Below are positions 1-11,660 of a DNA stretch of 64,000 nucleotides, one piece after another. The position numbers and the translations under genes were made by a program. This DNA is from Hypholoma sublateritium FD-334 SS-4 (lineage: Eukaryota > Basidiomycota > Agaricomycetes > Agaricales > Strophariaceae): contig KN817592.1 of NCBI GenBank assembly GCA_000827495.1, positions 108,177 to 172,176 on the forward strand, given 5' to 3'. Each line of letters begins with the position of its first letter. Position 1 is the stretch's first letter. The notes beneath the pieces are model-generated. The model did no database searches and was not told the DNA's origin. It saw nothing but the letters and a program-made list of their open reading frames with translations.

Positions 1-2524
1 CATCGACATTACCCTTGTGTGACCATCTCCGCTACTTGACGATAATGTTGCTGGGCAATATCTAGGGATCAATTTCAGCATACACTAAATTCTATACTTA
101 CTATAATCGTGAACTTACCTGTCGTCACCTCATGATCGTTATTATTCACAGACCTCTTGCAGACACCAGATGTTGCGAGCAATACCTGTGAAAATGCAAG
201 GCCATCATCAGACAGCTTCAAAGAGACCGTGATAACCCGTGCTCGAGAAATTTTGAACAGGAGCTCCAGCTCGACATGTTCGTGCGGCTGCCTGTTCACN
301 GAATTCCCTTGAAAATGGCGCTACAGAAATATTCCGTGAAAAAAGAGACGCATATATTGGGCATATACTTACCGAGACTGTCATCCAGCCCTAGAACATC
401 TCTAGGGCGCGACTTGGACAGAAGTACCAGGGTCCAGTGCGTACTATATAAGCAATAAGTCGATCAAATCTATCAGAATAGACTCACCAAGGCCACCTCT
501 CGCACCTTCAAAGTGAAGGAATTGAGTGTCAAATAAGAATGTGCGGGGTGTTACATGGCGGACAGAAAGAACTTAGAACTTCGGAGGAAAGAACCGGGTT
601 GTGCGTCGCGCCGCATATTGATCACATGATGTGTACGCGTCATCGCTACTTTGAGGTCTCTAAGTTTAACCAGAAGCACGGACGTCTTGCGGTGGCATGG
701 GCCTATTCTGTTCCGTGAGCCGCATGATGGAATAGTAGGCGCGCCATGCGCACTCTGCTCGCCTGCAAAAGATTGACAGCTTGAGACAGTCTGTATATTG
801 ACTGTAATACTTACATGACAAGTGTGCGACAAATAACACAGCTTGGGAGTTTCAATGTCGTGAGCGGCAACGTATAGTAGGAACGCAGCAAGCATATTAC
901 AATGGGATTGGAAGGACTCCAATGGAGTGGACTTGGAGTGGACGGGCCGTTGTGAACTACTTACGTAATGATTGGTCCTCAGAACTTTCAATCTGATTGC
1001 AGCAGGCGCTGGCTTTCAATGACTTCNAACAAATATTCATGTATTCTACGATCGAATGAAAGACTGAGAATTGTTGGAGAATTGTAGTTTGGTTGTGCCG
1101 CGTTGCTTCTTTGTTGTGTCTGGTTGTGTCGCGTTGAGTGATGTCAGCGTGGTTTGGCACGGGTTTCCGGATTTCTCACTGGGACTTACAACGCGACATG
1201 GGCACTTCTTGACATTTGATTCCCACAAGAGGTCAAAATCACGGCTAGAGCCTGGTTGAAAGAGAAGTATGTACTTACAACTTAAAATTTAAAGATTCTT
1301 AGTTTCAGCTTACTTGTGACTTGTCGTCTGGGGCATCCAGGATGAGCTCGACTTTGGTTCGACTACCATGAAACTACTTGTGTATAACGGTGAGGGTAGA
1401 TGGCGAGAGAGTTTTGATTTGAGGTCTTGAGGGTGTTCTCAAGATCGACTGAAAGTACATAACGATTTTAGGTTTAGAACGGCAGCTGTAAGTTTAAAAC
1501 ATTACTTCGCATAGCTTCCCTGTTCAATTGAAGCTTTGAAGAACGGCTGGATGGCGCCGATGCTCGCACTAGCAAATTCAGGGATGTTGGTGGAGAACTG
1601 CTCAATAGCCAGGGAGCTTGCTCAGACCCTGCTAACTGATGAGCAAAAAAGGGATCACATAGCTACACCAAGGCATATCGTCTTCAGATCAGAACTACTT
1701 ACCGGGTCGATAAACCGGTTTCTTACAACGGATCAAGGCATTCGCAGTCTCTGCTCGGCGTCCGCTTTTACATCATTGTTGAGACTACAGAGTTCTTCGT
1801 GAATTTCTCGCAGGGTGTCTGCAATGGCTGCTTGGTTGAGATTGCTGTCATCTGGTTTCTTCCCGGGTAGAACCAATGATATTTGGTTGAGTGGCCATTC
1901 GCGTTCCGAATGATGGTGGCACGAGAGGAACCTGCAAATGCATAAATTTGGGAATGACATCATCCTGGCTTGTTTCCCCCCGCCCAAGTCCGTGCTCCGT
2001 TCCCTCGCGCCGTGGTATTAGGCGCCGAACGCAATCTCGATACTCCTAATTGGCGTTGGGCTCTTCTCGCCCTCCCACTGAACGCCTCACCACCTCCATG
2101 GGATAGGAAGAGTCACGGATTGTGTATTTTGTATTCTGGCCAAATTCTGGCCAAATTCTGGCCGTCGATATTTTACTAACCTCTTCAGATCTGCATTGCC
2201 CAACTTGTGCTGAGTATGATACTTGAAGAAAATTATTGCTGCAATCCTCTTGTTTGCTTCTGGTTTCGTTCTTTCGTTATCGGCATGAATGACGGATGAC
2301 GGTTGGATGGAAGTTGGATGACGGCAAGCTTAGCATTTAAGGCACGTCGCTGTGGTTGGAGAGAATTTTTATTACGTAATTGATCCAGCATTATGAACTA
2401 AATTGGCCCTTGAGCAGCTCCTTTTAGTACTTACAAGTACCGCAACCTTTGCAACCCTTTTCTTCCCCTTTTGTCGAGCTCCAGCGAGTCTAGTGAGCAC
2501 TGAGCCGGAAGAAAACCATTCATA
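1..2524. other. Gene-poor left end with exon-like pieces, no assignable gene
   Basis: I could not assemble a gene here. The minus strand carries many good splice donors (GTAAGT seen as ACTTAC on the plus strand near 105, 114, 370, 809, 958, 1270, 1310 and 1694). It also has several peptide stretches that read like exons. One near 1530-1625 contains EQFSTNIPEFASASIGAIQ; another at about 1745-1960 contains REIHEELCSLNNDVKADAEQ. Their phases do not join into one frame, so this is either a highly intron-rich gene or a decayed one. Ambiguous bases sit at 300 and 1027. No homologous family was recognised. Confidence 0.4.
2133..2163. repeat. 11-bp tandem repeat, about 2.8 copies
   Basis: The unit ATTCTGGCCAA is repeated head to tail with no mismatch and ends in a partial third copy. 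It lies in the spacer about 360 bp upstream of the next gene. No function is implied. Confidence 0.8.
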
Positions 2525-4972
2525 ATGAGCTCTAAGTGAGTTTATCAACGTTTTTGGTCAGTAATCATTAAGCCGCGAGTTTAACTCACATCGATGTTCG
2601 ACGTTAGACTGATTCAAGTCTTCGGGTCTCTGCCACCTGATGCACAGCGGATATTGGTTGAAAAACATCTTGCAAGTCTTCTCGACCTTGTTTCGAAGGA
2701 CCGATCCAAGAAAAGTGGGGTCAGATATAACTTGATATCTTTTGGTTCCCTGACGGATATTGTTTGCAGTCTTGCTTGCCGCGACGCAACTTCAACGGCA
2801 ATGCCACGACGCGCCGAAGTTGGATTTGCGGGCAAAGCGAAAGCAAATAACGGCGCTTCTCGACGAACTCTCGCGTGACGCCAAAGTATCGTTTATCAAG
2901 GAGCGAAGCAACCGGGAGGAACTCCTCGCGGAAATTGTCCACAGTCTGGTGTCGTGGATCAACGATATCTGGACCGTAGTATATGAACATCACACTAGCT
3001 TCTCTACGGCTCACGACTGTCTTCTCTATATCTCCGAGGCACTGGTTCAGCTATCTGGAAACTCTTCCCTTGGCGGGTTCGTCATTTTCCAGAGTTCACA
3101 GCCCTATCCTCATCCTTATGCAGATGCAAATGCGTGGTGATGAACCTTGAAATTGATTTGAAGCTCACAGATAAACGCAAGAAAGTCATGAAGCATTTCT
3201 CTGTTGTCGGACCGCAGAATCTTGATCGCATATTACTTTGGGTCTGGCGCGATCTGTTCGTATCACTCCTCGCCAATGGCTCAGAAGCCGATAAAAAACA
3301 AGTACCCGAGTTTCTGGATGATATCGAGGCTTCTCTGGGTGCCCTTGCGCTGGAAAGGCTGCTTTACGGAGGGAAATCAAGTGAGTGCTTTTATCATCTT
3401 GCCAATATTACGCTCATCGTAACAGGTGATGATGATGAATCTGGTGGATTGAACGGTAGTGATTCAGAAGACGGAGACGAAGACGAAGACGAAGATGAAG
3501 ACGAAGATGAAGATGAAGATGACTATGAAGACGAAGATTCAGAAGACGAAGATATATTCGACCGGCGTTACTGCGATAATGCCGATGATGATGATGACAA
3601 CTACTACACCGATGATTCCTTCAATCCCTGCCCATGTAACTTCCATGCAAAATATTGGCCAGCACGACTGGATCGCGAACGAATATCCCTCCGACAGCAC
3701 GTTGAAAAACGGCTGTTCGCTGTCTTCGAAGTCACGCCTTCTCTTGCAGTATATAACACACTCATAAATCTTAGCCAAGATGCGTATGAAACCGATATAC
3801 GAGTAGAGAAAATATTGACGAAAATCGCGGGCGACACACCTAACAACCTCGTCGCAGCTCTTGACATCCAAATTTCCAACAACGAACCCGAAAAGATAAT
3901 TTCTTTGCTCGACTCGTACTCGTTTCTCCTCCGCCCCCGCGACGCCGTTACGCTACAGTGTGCAGTTGCCATGCTCGATCAGTCTGAATACCACCAGCGG
4001 GGCATTGCGATCTTGGAAAAAGAGCTGATTGAATGTATACACGCGATTCACAACACCGTCCGCTCGTGCTTTACCCATATCGAGGACGAAACAAACAAGA
4101 AAGATATCCAGGAGATTCTCAAGCTGCGCAACGGGACTTCTGAGCGCAAAAGTCGCGTGGAAGCATGGGGCGAACGCGTGATCACCGAGTCGAATGGTCC
4201 GATGCACCCGATGGCATTTGCTGCTATGATGATGGGGCTCCCGATGATGCCCGGCGGCGACGGGGATGACGACGCGGACATACTCAGCTATGTTGACTTC
4301 GACCAGGATGACCCCGACCTGGAAGAGCTCAGGGATGAATGCAGGCCGAACTTGAAGGCTATTTTTGAGGGGTGGAATCATATCGGGCAGTCGCTTACGG
4401 GTGGTTCAGTGGTCCTTGCGAAAGTCTATCTCAAAGCGCTGGAGATCATGCCTTGGTTGCGCGCCTCCGATATCGTATCCGAGATGGCGAACAGGTCAGT
4501 GACTTCTTTCTTAGCGCCCCTTTTGTTTAACAAAACCATATGTGCTAGGTTACGAGAACGCCCCAATAAGGTATATGTGCTGGATGCGTTGCTCAACCTC
4601 TCGGCCTTCGCAAAATTGCAGCGCAAGAAAATAAATCTCGCCCGCTCCGAGAACCAACAGCGCAATAATGCGTCTGCGGCTGGGACATCGAGGAACAGCC
4701 GAACTCCTGCCGCCTCTTCCTCTGCGCCTTCTGGTAGTGCATCCGGGAATGCTTCATCCACCGGGACTACCCAGGCCCCTGTCGCATCTTCCTCGACCGC
4801 TCCACCGTCCGTTCCGCTTCCTCAACCAAACTTTCCGCCTGTGCTTTCACGGCAGTCCACATCCCCTTTTACGGCGTATGCGTTTGGGGGACCCTCTTCC
4901 GAACCGACCACCCCGCCTCCGATGTCTGCTCCCTTTCCACCTGTCCCAGGAGGCATGGAGGACGTCGACTGA
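2525..4972 (+). CDS. Uncharacterised protein with a long Asp/Glu tract
   Basis: The protein is about 720 residues and I do not recognise its family. The first exon is only 11 nt (ATG at 2525, donor GTGAGT at 2536, acceptor at 2607). Further introns are placed at about 2717-2770 and about 3079-3123, and two clear in-frame ones lie at 3381-3425 and 4495-4548. The N-terminal half is helical and begins MSSKLIQVFGSLPPDAQ. It is followed by an almost pure Asp/Glu run coded by 3466-3560, a helical middle part, and a Ser/Pro/Thr-rich tail with many Pro-containing repeats that looks disordered. A Met/Gly-rich patch (MMMGLPMMPGG) precedes a second acidic stretch. No catalytic motif or membrane segment is visible. 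Helical blocks with acidic linkers would suit a scaffold or chaperone-like protein, but that is only inference. The 5' exon joins are less certain than the main exon. Confidence 0.8.
3466..3560 (+). repeat. GA(A/T)GAC/T triplet tract encoding poly-Asp/Glu
   Basis: This is a near-perfect run of GAA, GAC and GAT codons inside the preceding gene, giving alternating Glu and Asp. It is a coding microsatellite and probably varies in length between strains. Confidence 0.85.
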
Positions 4973-5522
4973 GGATCCAATGTCGCTTTACCATATTGGT
5001 AGGCGCATTTTTGATGATTTCACTACTCTATAAAGTAAAGCTTCATAATTTTGTCCTGCTGTCATATAAATTACCATGATTCCACCACGCACTCACAGAC
5101 TTTGCACCATCATCCACATCCCCTTCCAAATTCGCACATATACTTGTACCATATCATGAACATGACAGGCACGATCGCGCGATTTTATCAGGACTCTTTT
5201 ATCCCTCCTGATTGGAGTTTTCTTTAGCAAAAATGCCTTTCGACTTTCATGCATGTCACGTTGCAGTTGCACCGATAATCCCAGACCATCCGTCATTTTA
5301 ATACAAGCTGAACAAACAGACACGAAGCATATCGCGATCAAGACATCTCTGATTTTGGCTATAAAAATACCTGTGGTCTCGTAATGTCAAGAACATCCCC
5401 CTCCCAACCAACTCGACAGCCGGCTGCCGCACAGCATTGCATATTATAAAAAGCCGTGCGTCTTTGATTTAAGTTACTGTTTCGACAAGCCCCTCATCGC
5501 CGCCTCCGCAGAATTCCTAACT
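4973..5522. promoter_or_regulatory. Spacer with TATA box for the epoxide hydrolase gene
   Basis: The 550-bp spacer between two plus-strand genes has no credible coding region. A canonical TATAAA at 5445-5450 lies 73 bp upstream of the start codon at 5523, at a spacing suited to a short 5' leader. Confidence 0.6.
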
Positions 5523-7152
5523 ATGTCCTTTGGGCGCTCTCTGCTCGCTCTTGCCTGTCTAGGCGCGGTCCAGGCGACCGTAGCGCCGTTCGATCCATCT
5601 AAATACCAGAAAACGACCGCGCATTGCAGCGCGACCCGGCGAGGAGATGTGGACGAGGCTGTTGACATTCAGCTGAGTAAGGACTTCGTTCTAGTTTTCT
5701 TTGTCAGAGTGGTTTCTCAAGACAATCCCACAGAATATGTGAACGTCAATCCCGACGCGCCAAGCACCATATTGATGGTCCATGGCTGGCCGAGTCTGTG
5801 GAGTACTTGGTCGTACCAGATCCAGGAGTTTGAGGTGCGTGTAGGGGAGTAGGCTGAGATGGATAATTGTGATGCGCGTATGTTTATCGTCTGGTAGAAG
5901 GACTATCACCTCGTGTTACCCGATCTGCGGGGCTTCGGCGAGTCGACGCATCCCGGGGAGCCACAAACGTCCGGGTCCATGGCCGACCTGGTCGGGGACT
6001 TGACCTGTATCCTGGAGGATGCGAAAGTCGCGTCTGCAATATGTATGGGGTATGTTATGTTGTTCTCCGCGTCTTGGATGAAGGCTTATGCAAAGATTCA
6101 GGCATGACTGGGGCTCGAGCTTGTGCTACGAGGCTGCGCGGCTCCGGCCAGATATATTCACGGCTGTCGTCGGCGTTGTGGTCCCCGTACGCGACTCCTC
6201 TTTTCACTCGGTGTTATTCTCATGCTGTATTGACATACTAGTACCTCCCATTGGTGGGCCCGTTCGTCCCCATAGAGAACCTCCTGTCCCTCTTTCCAGC
6301 GCTAACCTACCAGCTGTTTTTCGACCGCAAGACGGACGAGGCCATTGCGGAGCTTGATAAGGATGTTAGGAGATCGCTGCGTGCGACGCTCCGAACAAGG
6401 GAAAGTCCACCGCCGGAATCGTTTTTGCAGAGCCGTGATTCGTTTTTGGGTGCTTGGGATGGTGTCGCAGAGGTGAGGATTTTTGGAATTTTACCCGGGG
6501 TCTTAATCATGAGCAAGCCTAGATCGATCCCATCCCTTTCTTCTCACCTGAGGAAGAAGATTATTTCGTGGAGCAATTTTCTATCCAAGGCTTCAAAAAC
6601 AGTGGGTCAATTTACTACATTACTATGGCCGCGCTCTAATAAGTTCAAACTCTATAGCGCTCGGGTTCTATTCCACTAAGGCAAGTCAGAGAGCGAATCC
6701 AGGAGCAAAAAAGACACTAAATATAATCTTCTCCAGAATCGTCATCAAACATGGGAGCTTGCGCATTCGCAGGGGAACTTTACCCTCTCGCAGCCAGTTT
6801 TAGCTGTGTATCCCATGCAGGTGCGCATTGTGCCGCATTTTCTTTTGGGAATCCTCGTTTATTCTGCTGTTTAGGACCCTGTCGCAAATTGGGTCCTGGC
6901 GGCCAATTTGCTGAAATCTGCCCAATACATCACAAACCTCGAAGTCGAAGTAATTATCATTTTTTGAATGCCGTTTGGCTGGGGGCAGGCACTGACCCTT
7001 GTCAAAATTAGGTGCTTTCTGGATCTCATTGGGTACACCTGGAGAATGCACAGGAAACTAATCGGGTCGTTCGTAGCTGGCTTGAAGACCAGAGCTTCAA
7101 GGGACAGAGTCAGACTTACGAGCAACAAACACATTTGGGAGACGAGCTGTAG
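5523..7152 (+). CDS. Secreted alpha/beta-fold epoxide hydrolase
   Basis: This enzyme adds water to epoxides through an enzyme-bound ester. After splicing the product is about 400 residues. The N-terminus (MSFGRSLLALACLGAVQA) is a clear signal peptide, so the enzyme probably enters the secretory path. Seen in order: the oxyanion-hole motif HGWP near residue 85, DLRGFGES, the nucleophile elbow HDWGS whose Asp is the catalytic residue (spliced across the intron ending at about 6103), a lid region, RHQTWELAHSQGNF, a charge-relay region DPVANW, and the catalytic His in SGSHWVHLEN near the C-terminus. All triad members are therefore present. About seven short introns interrupt the gene; the stop is the TAG at 7150-7152. 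In wood-decay fungi such enzymes often work downstream of P450s, and two CYP63 P450s lie in this window, but linkage is loose. Haloalkane dehalogenase is the main alternative and less likely. Confidence 0.9.
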
Positions 7153-7309
7153 ATCCAGCGCGTAGAAGTGTGCAGTGAACTTATGTAGATTACTATTTAT
7201 TGGAGCTGCTGGTCGGTCATTAGAGCAATCTCAAGAAGCTATAAGATGTATCAATGCCGCCGAAGTAGTGTATCTGTTGCATTCCAAACCAATATCGGCA
7301 AATTTATTA

Positions 7310-8492
7310 CTAGGCTGAGCGCTCGGCCATCCAATTATCCATACCACAGAGCTGCATTTGGAAATCATTCTCATATCCAACACATTTCATCGTGAAGATC
7401 TCCAATTTCTGGGAATATTCAATTATCAGCATCTTTTCACTCCCCACTGCTAATGGAAAGTTTTTTTTTACCTCTCTTCCTTCAGAGAACTCTCGCTTTA
7501 TTTCATCGGAAGTTACTTGTTTTGGTTCAAACCACTCCTCCGACAGTGTTGCAATCACCTCTCCCTCCGTAGGTTCCCGTCCGAGGCGCTTGCGTGTCAG
7601 TATTCGGGCACAAACTTTGTGGCCCCAATCTTTGGCGTAGACATTCTTGACCCATTTGTTATGAAACTGGGATTAAACAAATCCACGTTGTTAGATAAGG
7701 CTCAGCAAGAGTCTAACCAAAGATGTCAACGATTTGCTCACCTTAGGACATTGCTCTCGCCACTCTGCTGCGGTCATGTAGGCCGGCTCCGACCGCGCCA
7801 ATTGATATTGGCCAACATACAGCCACTGTTTAGCGTCAAGCCTGATAAGCTGGCGCTTGATCCCTGTCGTGTATTGAGAGCCCTCTCTGCCAATAAAAAG
7901 TCCAGGGGCGCAGGGAACGGATGGCGCCACTGGTTGCATCTCATTGTTTAGATACATGAAGTCGTCCATGCCATGGACTGCGACAAGCGCTTGGCTGATT
8001 TTGGGGCATCGGGATTGCGTGTTTCCACCATACCGCGCGGACATTGCTTGTCGAGAGACCGTGACTTCCTGGGATACTTTGTCGATTGTTATAAATTGGT
8101 TCAAAACGTCCAGTCCGATAGGCTTTATGCGGTCTCTCAGAAGCTTTTTAGATAGTGAATAGGCACTTTTTTTGAGCTTGGGCTGTCCGTCACAATTGAT
8201 ACTATAGCTTAAGCACAGAGTACAATTGTCAATGGGACTGACGTTCTTCAATAATAACAGCTTTTGGTAATCTTCGAATTCCTCTTGTTTTTGGCGTTTG
8301 ATTGAGGCTAGAGTAGGAACATGATCCTTGTCGAACACTGAGCACGACCTCTTGAGGGAAGGGCCTCCAGGAAGTAATTCGGTGCGCTCTTCCTATTGCA
8401 CAGATAAAGACGGATATTTAATTTCAGCAGAATATTGTAGGTGGTTGACTCACTATAGCTGGACCGTGTCCTGTACTTACTGGACGTTCCAT
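7310..8492 (-). CDS. DUF6697-like basidiomycete protein
   Basis: The product is about 330 residues of unknown function. I place the start at 8492: a 12-nt first exon (MERP) with a GTAAGT donor joins in phase to the exon beginning at 8392. The first coding block carries a basic, coiled N-terminus and then KLLRDRIKPIGLDVLNQF. A conserved-looking core follows, with SARYGGNTQSRCPK, HGMDDFMYLNNEMQPVAPS and PGLFIGREG. An intron separates it from the block KWVKNVYAKDWG...LTRKRLGREPT. The YGG/CP/HGxDDFxxLN pattern and the closing WG..R.LGREPT block recall the agaricomycete-restricted DUF6697 family; I recognise this from memory and could not search. No catalytic residues are assignable. The gene diverges from SEC63 and shares its promoter. 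Confidence 0.75.
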
Positions 8493-8816
8493 CTGAATGC
8501 CGTCAAAGGCCGTCAATGCAGAGATACAAACTTGAAAGGTTCAAGTTGGACAAGGCTCGGAAATTGCCGAAGCACCCGGGCCACACAGGGCGTTTCGTGA
8601 CGTCACGTCACATGCATCACTGGTGCTATAGATTTCGCTGGCATTGGATTGCAAGCCGACACGTCGCTGCCACAGAATATTCTTGCAAGGACCCACGACG
8701 CTCTTTCGCTCCGTCTCTCATCACCGTCCCTTCTGCTGCAGCACGGCCTGATCTTATAGTTGACGGCTGGGAACGCGCCAGATAATCTACCAAATACCCC
8801 GTAGCGTGCAGCCACA
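8493..8816. promoter_or_regulatory. Divergent promoter of the DUF6697-like gene and SEC63
   Basis: Only about 325 bp separate two divergent start codons. At 8598-8610 the sequence is TGACGTCACGTCA. This is a full CRE palindrome overlapping a second CGTCA half-site, which reads TGACGTG on the minus strand. Such cores are bound by bZIP factors of the ATF/CREB and Hac1/XBP1 types. SEC63 is an ER translocon gene, so a link to ER stress control is plausible but inferred. Confidence 0.55.
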
Positions 8817-11358
8817 ATGGCGACGTACGAATATGATGAGGCCGGTGTTATGGCCGCCTACTTTCTGATCACCTTCCTGGCCCTGATTCTTGTTCCACTA
8901 ACAATATCATCTCTCTCTAAACGCTCGGGTGAGCATATGCTTCGCCGGGAAGGAAGAAGGGATGCTGACGCCGACGTACAGCCACCAACGTCACGGATGG
9001 ATGCCAGTGCACACCCTGCGTCGAACGACGGAAGGCCATTGTGCAGGAAGAAAAGGCCTCGCTTTTGAAGCTCAATTTCAGCAGGAGGTTAGCAATCAAC
9101 TTCTCGTGGCACGCGGAACAAATTCGTTGACTATCAGTCCTTAGAACGTACTTCTTGCTCGGTGGATGGTCGTTATTCGCCCTGGTCAGCTATCGCGCTT
9201 CTCAGTTGAAGGTGGAAAACAAAGTCTATAACCCCTTTGAAATTCTCGGAATCAAAACGGTGTGTAAAGGCGATCTTGGGTATACACGTCCGCTCATTAT
9301 TTGCAGAGCACGCCCGAAAAAGAAATCAAGTCGCATTTCAAACAACTGTCCAAATTATAGTATGTGACAATGTGAATCCATTGTATTCACTTGCATTAAC
9401 ATTCCGTTCAGTCACCCGGATAAAGTCAAGGTGACCCTCAACAACACGATTGAAGCCATCCAAGAGCGTTTCGTCGAAATCACGAAAGCTTATAAATCGT
9501 TGGTCGCTTTCGTCTCCGTACAGGTCCAATTCTTTGACGCCTGTATTTCTTGGACAGGTTGACAGACGAAAAAATCAAAGAGAACTGGATAAAATATAAT
9601 CACCCCGATGGACCCCAAAGTACCTCTATGGGTATCGCTCTCCCGAAATGGATTGTAGAGGGAAAGAATAGGATTTGGGTGCTAGCAGTCTATGGCGTAA
9701 TCTTCGGTGGTGCACTTCCGGCTCTTGTTGTATGTGCTATTGATCCATGCATCCGTTCGTCTCTCATGCTATATTTTCTAGGGCCGCTGGTGGTTTGGTA
9801 GCCGCGAGAAGACTAAGGACGGGATCAACGCTAAATCGGCAGCCACTTTCTTCAAATCCGTCAAGGAGGAGTCTTCTGTCGAAGAAGTTGTCGGGGTTTT
9901 GGGCAAGGCATACAAGTGGGAAGTCCCCGCCTCGAGCGCTAAATCCACCCCGGAGCTGGATACTCTGGAGAAAACGATTGAAGAGCAACTTGGCTCGAAG
10001 TGGACGGAAGTTCGTCGACTAGCCAAAGACCACGACGGTGAGCTGCACGACACCCGCAGGGCGGCTCTTGTGCTCCTATATGCACATCTCTTGAGGCTGG
10101 ATGTCCATGATTCTTCTCTTAAGAAGCGTGCGTTTCTGTTTTGTTCATTTTTACTCTCTACTCACAGGTCCCCCCAGAGCAAAAGACGATTATTCTCCAG
10201 GCTCCGCTCCTTCTCAACGCGCTTCTCAATGTCTCCGTTGCACGAACATGGCTCCTGCCGACTCTTGCCATCATGCGCCTCCACGCTTATCTCACTCAGG
10301 CACTGCCCCCTAATGCGAGCGAGCGTCTCTGCCTTACTCAACTTCCAGGCCTCAGTGCCGATGATTTAAAAGTAGTCGCGCCTCAGGCCAAGAACTTGAC
10401 CGACGTGCTGTACTCATTGGAAGAGAAGGACGATCCCCGCGCTCAGGATGTTAAAAAGACTCTGGCAAAGTGGGGACGCGTCGATCTGGTTATCGCGACG
10501 TTCAAAGGTGCGTTGTTTTTTCTGCGTACTGGGATTCAAGCGGTTATTCTGATAATTGACTCTAACAGTCATCGGTGAACGCATCGTCACACCCTCATCG
10601 ATCATCTACCTCCTCGTCAAGCTACGGATAACGCCCTTCGACACTGAACCCAAAGAGAAGAAAGAGCCCACTGTTGATGAGGCAAAGAAGGCTGTGGAGG
10701 CGGAGGAGGCAGCGGATGAGGAATTTTTGACCTCCCGTCTGGAAGCGGAGGAGATCCCCGAGTCGCACCAGAGTGGCGCCGCACATGCACCCTTCTGGCC
10801 TGGGGTGAGCGCTCCTCACTCGTCCCTTCTGTAAACGTGATCTAAGCTGACGTTATCGTTCACTTTGCAGGCCAAAAAGCCGTCATGGTGGATCGTTCTC
10901 GCCGACGACAAGACTAACCGCGTCGTCGTACCTCCCGTGAAGATAACCGATATCCCATACACTCAAGATGACAAGGACAGAGACTACCGCTCGTATAAAA
11001 TCCAGTTCCAGGGCCCGCCCAATACCGGTCTCTTCACGTGGAAAGTATACATCGTCAGCGATACGTTCGTGGGCGACGCCGCCACGAAGGATATCTCGGT
11101 GAGCTGACACCGGCTGACTTGTTTTGTTAGTACCGCGACTAATATAGTTTGCAGCTGAAAATCGAAGACCCGCCTGCTGCTGAAGACTCCCCAGAGGAAG
11201 ACGATATTTCAGAGCCGGAGGAGGATACTCTCGCGGGCCAGATGGCCGCGATGCGCGGTGGCCCGGTGAAGAAGGCGCGCGCGGTGGAGAGCGACGACGA
11301 GAGTAGCACGGACGACGACAAGTCGGAGGCGAGCGACAGTGACAGCGACAGCGACTAG
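8817..11358 (+). CDS. Sec63, ER translocon J-domain subunit
   Basis: Sec63 works in the ER membrane with the Sec61 channel. Its lumenal J domain recruits the Hsp70 Kar2/BiP to pull proteins through. The product is about 690 residues. It starts MATYEYDEAGVMAAYFLI with the first membrane helix, then a loop with a CQCTPC cysteine cluster, a second helix (FLLGGWSLFALVSY), and the J domain beginning NPFEILGI. The J domain carries an intact HPD in KLYHPDK, formed across the intron ending at about 9410. The third helix is IWVLAVYGVIFGGALP. Two Sec63/Brl-type regions follow, and the C-terminal beta-sandwich part includes FWPGAKKPSWWIVLAD and TGLFTWKVYIVSD. The protein ends in a strongly acidic Ser/Asp tail, as in other fungal Sec63 proteins. 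About nine introns of roughly 45-60 nt are visible. Confidence 0.96.
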
Positions 11359-11660
11359 TCTGCGTGTGTATTTTATCTCGATCTTCTCCTACCATTGCTA
11401 CTATTGTCTAGCGCGGCTGTATGTTTGTGCATTCCCCATAATTATATTTTCTGCACTTCTCCTGTAGGTACTTATCCTCCGATGGATTGATGGCTTGCTT
11501 TCTATCATTAAAGGAGGCATATCGATTCAATATTGCAATTGTATTGTGTTGTATAAAGGGTATGGTATCGTATTGCGCTTGGTCTATTATATTTACACAG
11601 GGGGATTGACTCAACAGCCGACTATAAGAAAATAACGAAGAGAATAATGTAAGAGGAGAC
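11359..11660. other. Convergent spacer, nothing found
   Basis: This is the AT-rich 3' region between SEC63 (plus) and the DUF6534 gene (minus). It probably holds both polyadenylation regions. I see no gene. Confidence 0.5.
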
